A stretch of 64,000 bases of DNA from Clostridia bacterium (lineage in GTDB: Bacteria; Bacillota; Clostridia; Acetivibrionales; DSM-27016): contig JAOAIJ010000043.1 in NCBI GenBank assembly GCA_026414765.1, positions 248,001 to 312,000 of the forward strand, read 5' to 3'. The translations under genes and the position numbers were made by a program. Of this stretch, positions 62,997 to 64,000 are shown one piece after another. Every line of letters begins with the position of its first letter. The stretch's first letter is position 1. The notes under the pieces are model-generated. The model worked only from the letters and a program-made list of their open reading frames with translations, had not been told where the DNA came from and searched no databases.

Positions 62997-63171
62997 ATCT
63001 TTTGCTCCTTTTTATAGAATAGACAGTGCATGTTAATTATTCTAATCTAATTGGTTGCAGTTTTCAACTGAAATAGATTGTAATTTGCTAAAGCGTTTTA
63101 AGTGAAACTGCCATAAATGGATCATATGGAAGGTTGTTTGCTTAATGAACTTTTTTGTAATCAAATCCGTA

Positions 63172-63200
63172 TTATCAACAGTGGGATAATAGTATATAAT
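63172..63200 (+). promoter_or_regulatory. promoter upstream of the ECF sigma gene
   Basis: TTATCA, 17-bp spacer, TATAAT. The other ~250 bases of this gap show no further structure I can name. Confidence 0.5.
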
Positions 63201-63298
63201 TGTATTAGATTCCAAGCAGCATAAGTTATGCATTGTAAAGGAATTTTCCTATTATTGCGGGATATAGTACCTATTACAAAAAAGGAAACTGTACAATT

Positions 63299-63820
63299 AT
63301 GGATGAAATATTGATTGGAAAGGCAAGGAGCGGAAACCAGGAAGCATTGGCGCAGCTGCTTTATCTTAACTACGAATTTGTATACAGATACCTTGTGAAA
63401 TTCACACTGAATGTAAATATTGCTGAAGATCTTACTCAGGAAACCATGGTTAAAGCCATAGAGAAGTTTCATTTATATATTCCGGAAAAATCGAAATTTT
63501 CCACATGGCTTATAGCAATAGCACAGAATATATATCTGGATGGGATCAGAAAGCATAAAAGAGAACAGAAGTATATTGAAACAGACGGGATTGGTGAAGA
63601 ATTTTCTTCAGACTCAGGTGGGCATGATGATTCTTGGAACAGGATGCTGGATGAACTGACAAAGCTATCCGAAGAAGTAAGAATACCTCTGGTAATGAAA
63701 CATTATTACGGATATTCATATGAGGAAATTGCTGTAGCGATGCAAATCCCTTTGGGAACTGTAAAATCAAGAATACATAACGGGTTAAAATCGCTTAGAA
63801 AGGAGTTTGAACATGACTAA
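63299..63820 (+). CDS. SigY-like ECF sigma factor
   Basis: 173 aa. Sigma region 2 (GNQEALAQLLYLNYEFVYRYL ... EDLTQETMVKAIEKF ... FSTWLIAIAQNIYLDGIRKHKRE) and region 4 (EEVRIPLVMKHYYGYSYEEIA ... IPLGTVKSRIHNGLKSLRKE), described by blocks. Ribosome site AAAGGAA is 12 bases off, so translation may be weak. The next gene overlaps it by 8 bp and is likely its regulator. Confidence 0.9.
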   Translation: MDEILIGKARSGNQEALAQLLYLNYEFVYRYLVKFTLNVNIAEDLTQETMVKAIEKFHLYIPEKSKFSTWLIAIAQNIYLDGIRKHKREQKYIETDGIGEEFSSDSGGHDDSWNRMLDELTKLSEEVRIPLVMKHYYGYSYEEIAVAMQIPLGTVKSRIHNGLKSLRKEFEHD

Positions 63821-64000
63821 GAATGATAATAAGGACGATGCTATTTTGCAAAAAATGAGGGAAAGCCTGGATTCCATCGATAAAAAGCTGGAAGTGAAAA
63901 CTCCTGATATGGCGTATTTCAGGAAAATGGTTGCAGACGGTGCGGAGAAAAAGCAGAAGCATAAAAGAAAAGAAACATTAGTATTCGTAGCGGCGGCAGT
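63813..64000 (+). CDS. YxlC/DUF5345-like anti-sigma partner (3' truncated by window)
   Basis: First 62 codons, ATG with AAAGGAG. Charged N terminus with LQKMRESLDSIDKKLEVKTP and DMAYFRKMVADG, then a Lys-rich stretch and the start of a membrane helix (LVFVAAA). Order and layout match sigY-yxlC of Bacillus, where YxlC restrains SigY. Confidence 0.75.
   Translation, partial: MTKNDNKDDAILQKMRESLDSIDKKLEVKTPDMAYFRKMVADGAEKKQKHKRKETLVFVAAA

Noticed and set aside
1-64000. CRISPR arrays and rRNA genes
   Set aside because: No regularly spaced repeats of 23-40 bases and no rRNA sequence were seen on either strand.
1-64000. Sigma-54 promoters near rpoN or elsewhere
   Set aside because: I found no convincing TGGCAC-N5-TTGCA upstream of any gene.

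Overview
The window looks like chromosome of a low-GC, Gram-positive, anaerobic, spore-forming Clostridia (my best guess is the Ruminiclostridium/Acetivibrio group). Evidence: AT-rich DNA with strong AAGGAGG-type ribosome sites, T-box, preQ1-I and FMN riboswitches, the Gram-positive LexA box, a DegS/DegU-like pair, an Agr-type peptide, a YnzC-like protein, an LtaS-like enzyme and a clostridial-type large serine recombinase. The species cannot be named from sequence alone.

Layout. 0-8.9 kb: 3' end of a multicopper oxidase, a [NiFe] hydrogenase operon (cytochrome b5-like protein, small subunit, large subunit, maturation protease), a second b5-like protein, a beta-propeller lipoprotein, a methyltransferase, a TVP38-type membrane protein and an HtrA protease. 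9-15.4 kb: sigma-54, an SOS-controlled DNA polymerase IV with a small divergent gene, and a preQ1-riboswitch operon that joins a 2-hydroxyacyl-CoA-dehydratase-like pair to queC and queT. 15.4-26.1 kb is accessory in character: a secreted protein, a VanZ-like protein, an orphan AgrC-like sensor with an AgrD-like peptide that is not in the ORF predictions, a decayed tryptophan-type T-box before a methyltransferase-like gene, a TIR-receiver fusion beside a large HD-Hsp90-like ATPase, two radical SAM genes, and a tRNA-Lys. 26.6-35.9 kb: DegS/DegU-like regulators followed by a Tad/Flp pilus operon. 36-47 kb: a leucine-type T-box in front of an acyl-CoA ligase, then housekeeping and envelope genes. 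47-53.3 kb: a P-loop ATPase gene split by a 4.94-kb serine-recombinase element; removing the element restores the frame exactly. 53.4-58.9 kb: pdxST and the FMN-riboswitch riboflavin operon. 59-64 kb: a PIG-L deacetylase, a DUF362/ferredoxin protein, an LTA-synthase-like enzyme and the start of a SigY-like ECF sigma operon.

The strongest candidates for undescribed biology are (1) the TIR-REC protein beside an HD-Hsp90-like ATPase, (2) the small skin-like element inside an otherwise intact ATPase gene, whose upstream region carries a possible mother-cell sigma promoter, (3) the dehydratase-like Fe-S pair in a queuosine operon, and (4) tRNA-sensing leaders in unusual places. Two smaller regulatory signals also stand out: 11-bp Pho-box-like direct repeats before three transcription units, and an orphan AgrC/AgrD-like pair. 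All identifications come from reading motifs by eye; no database search was possible.
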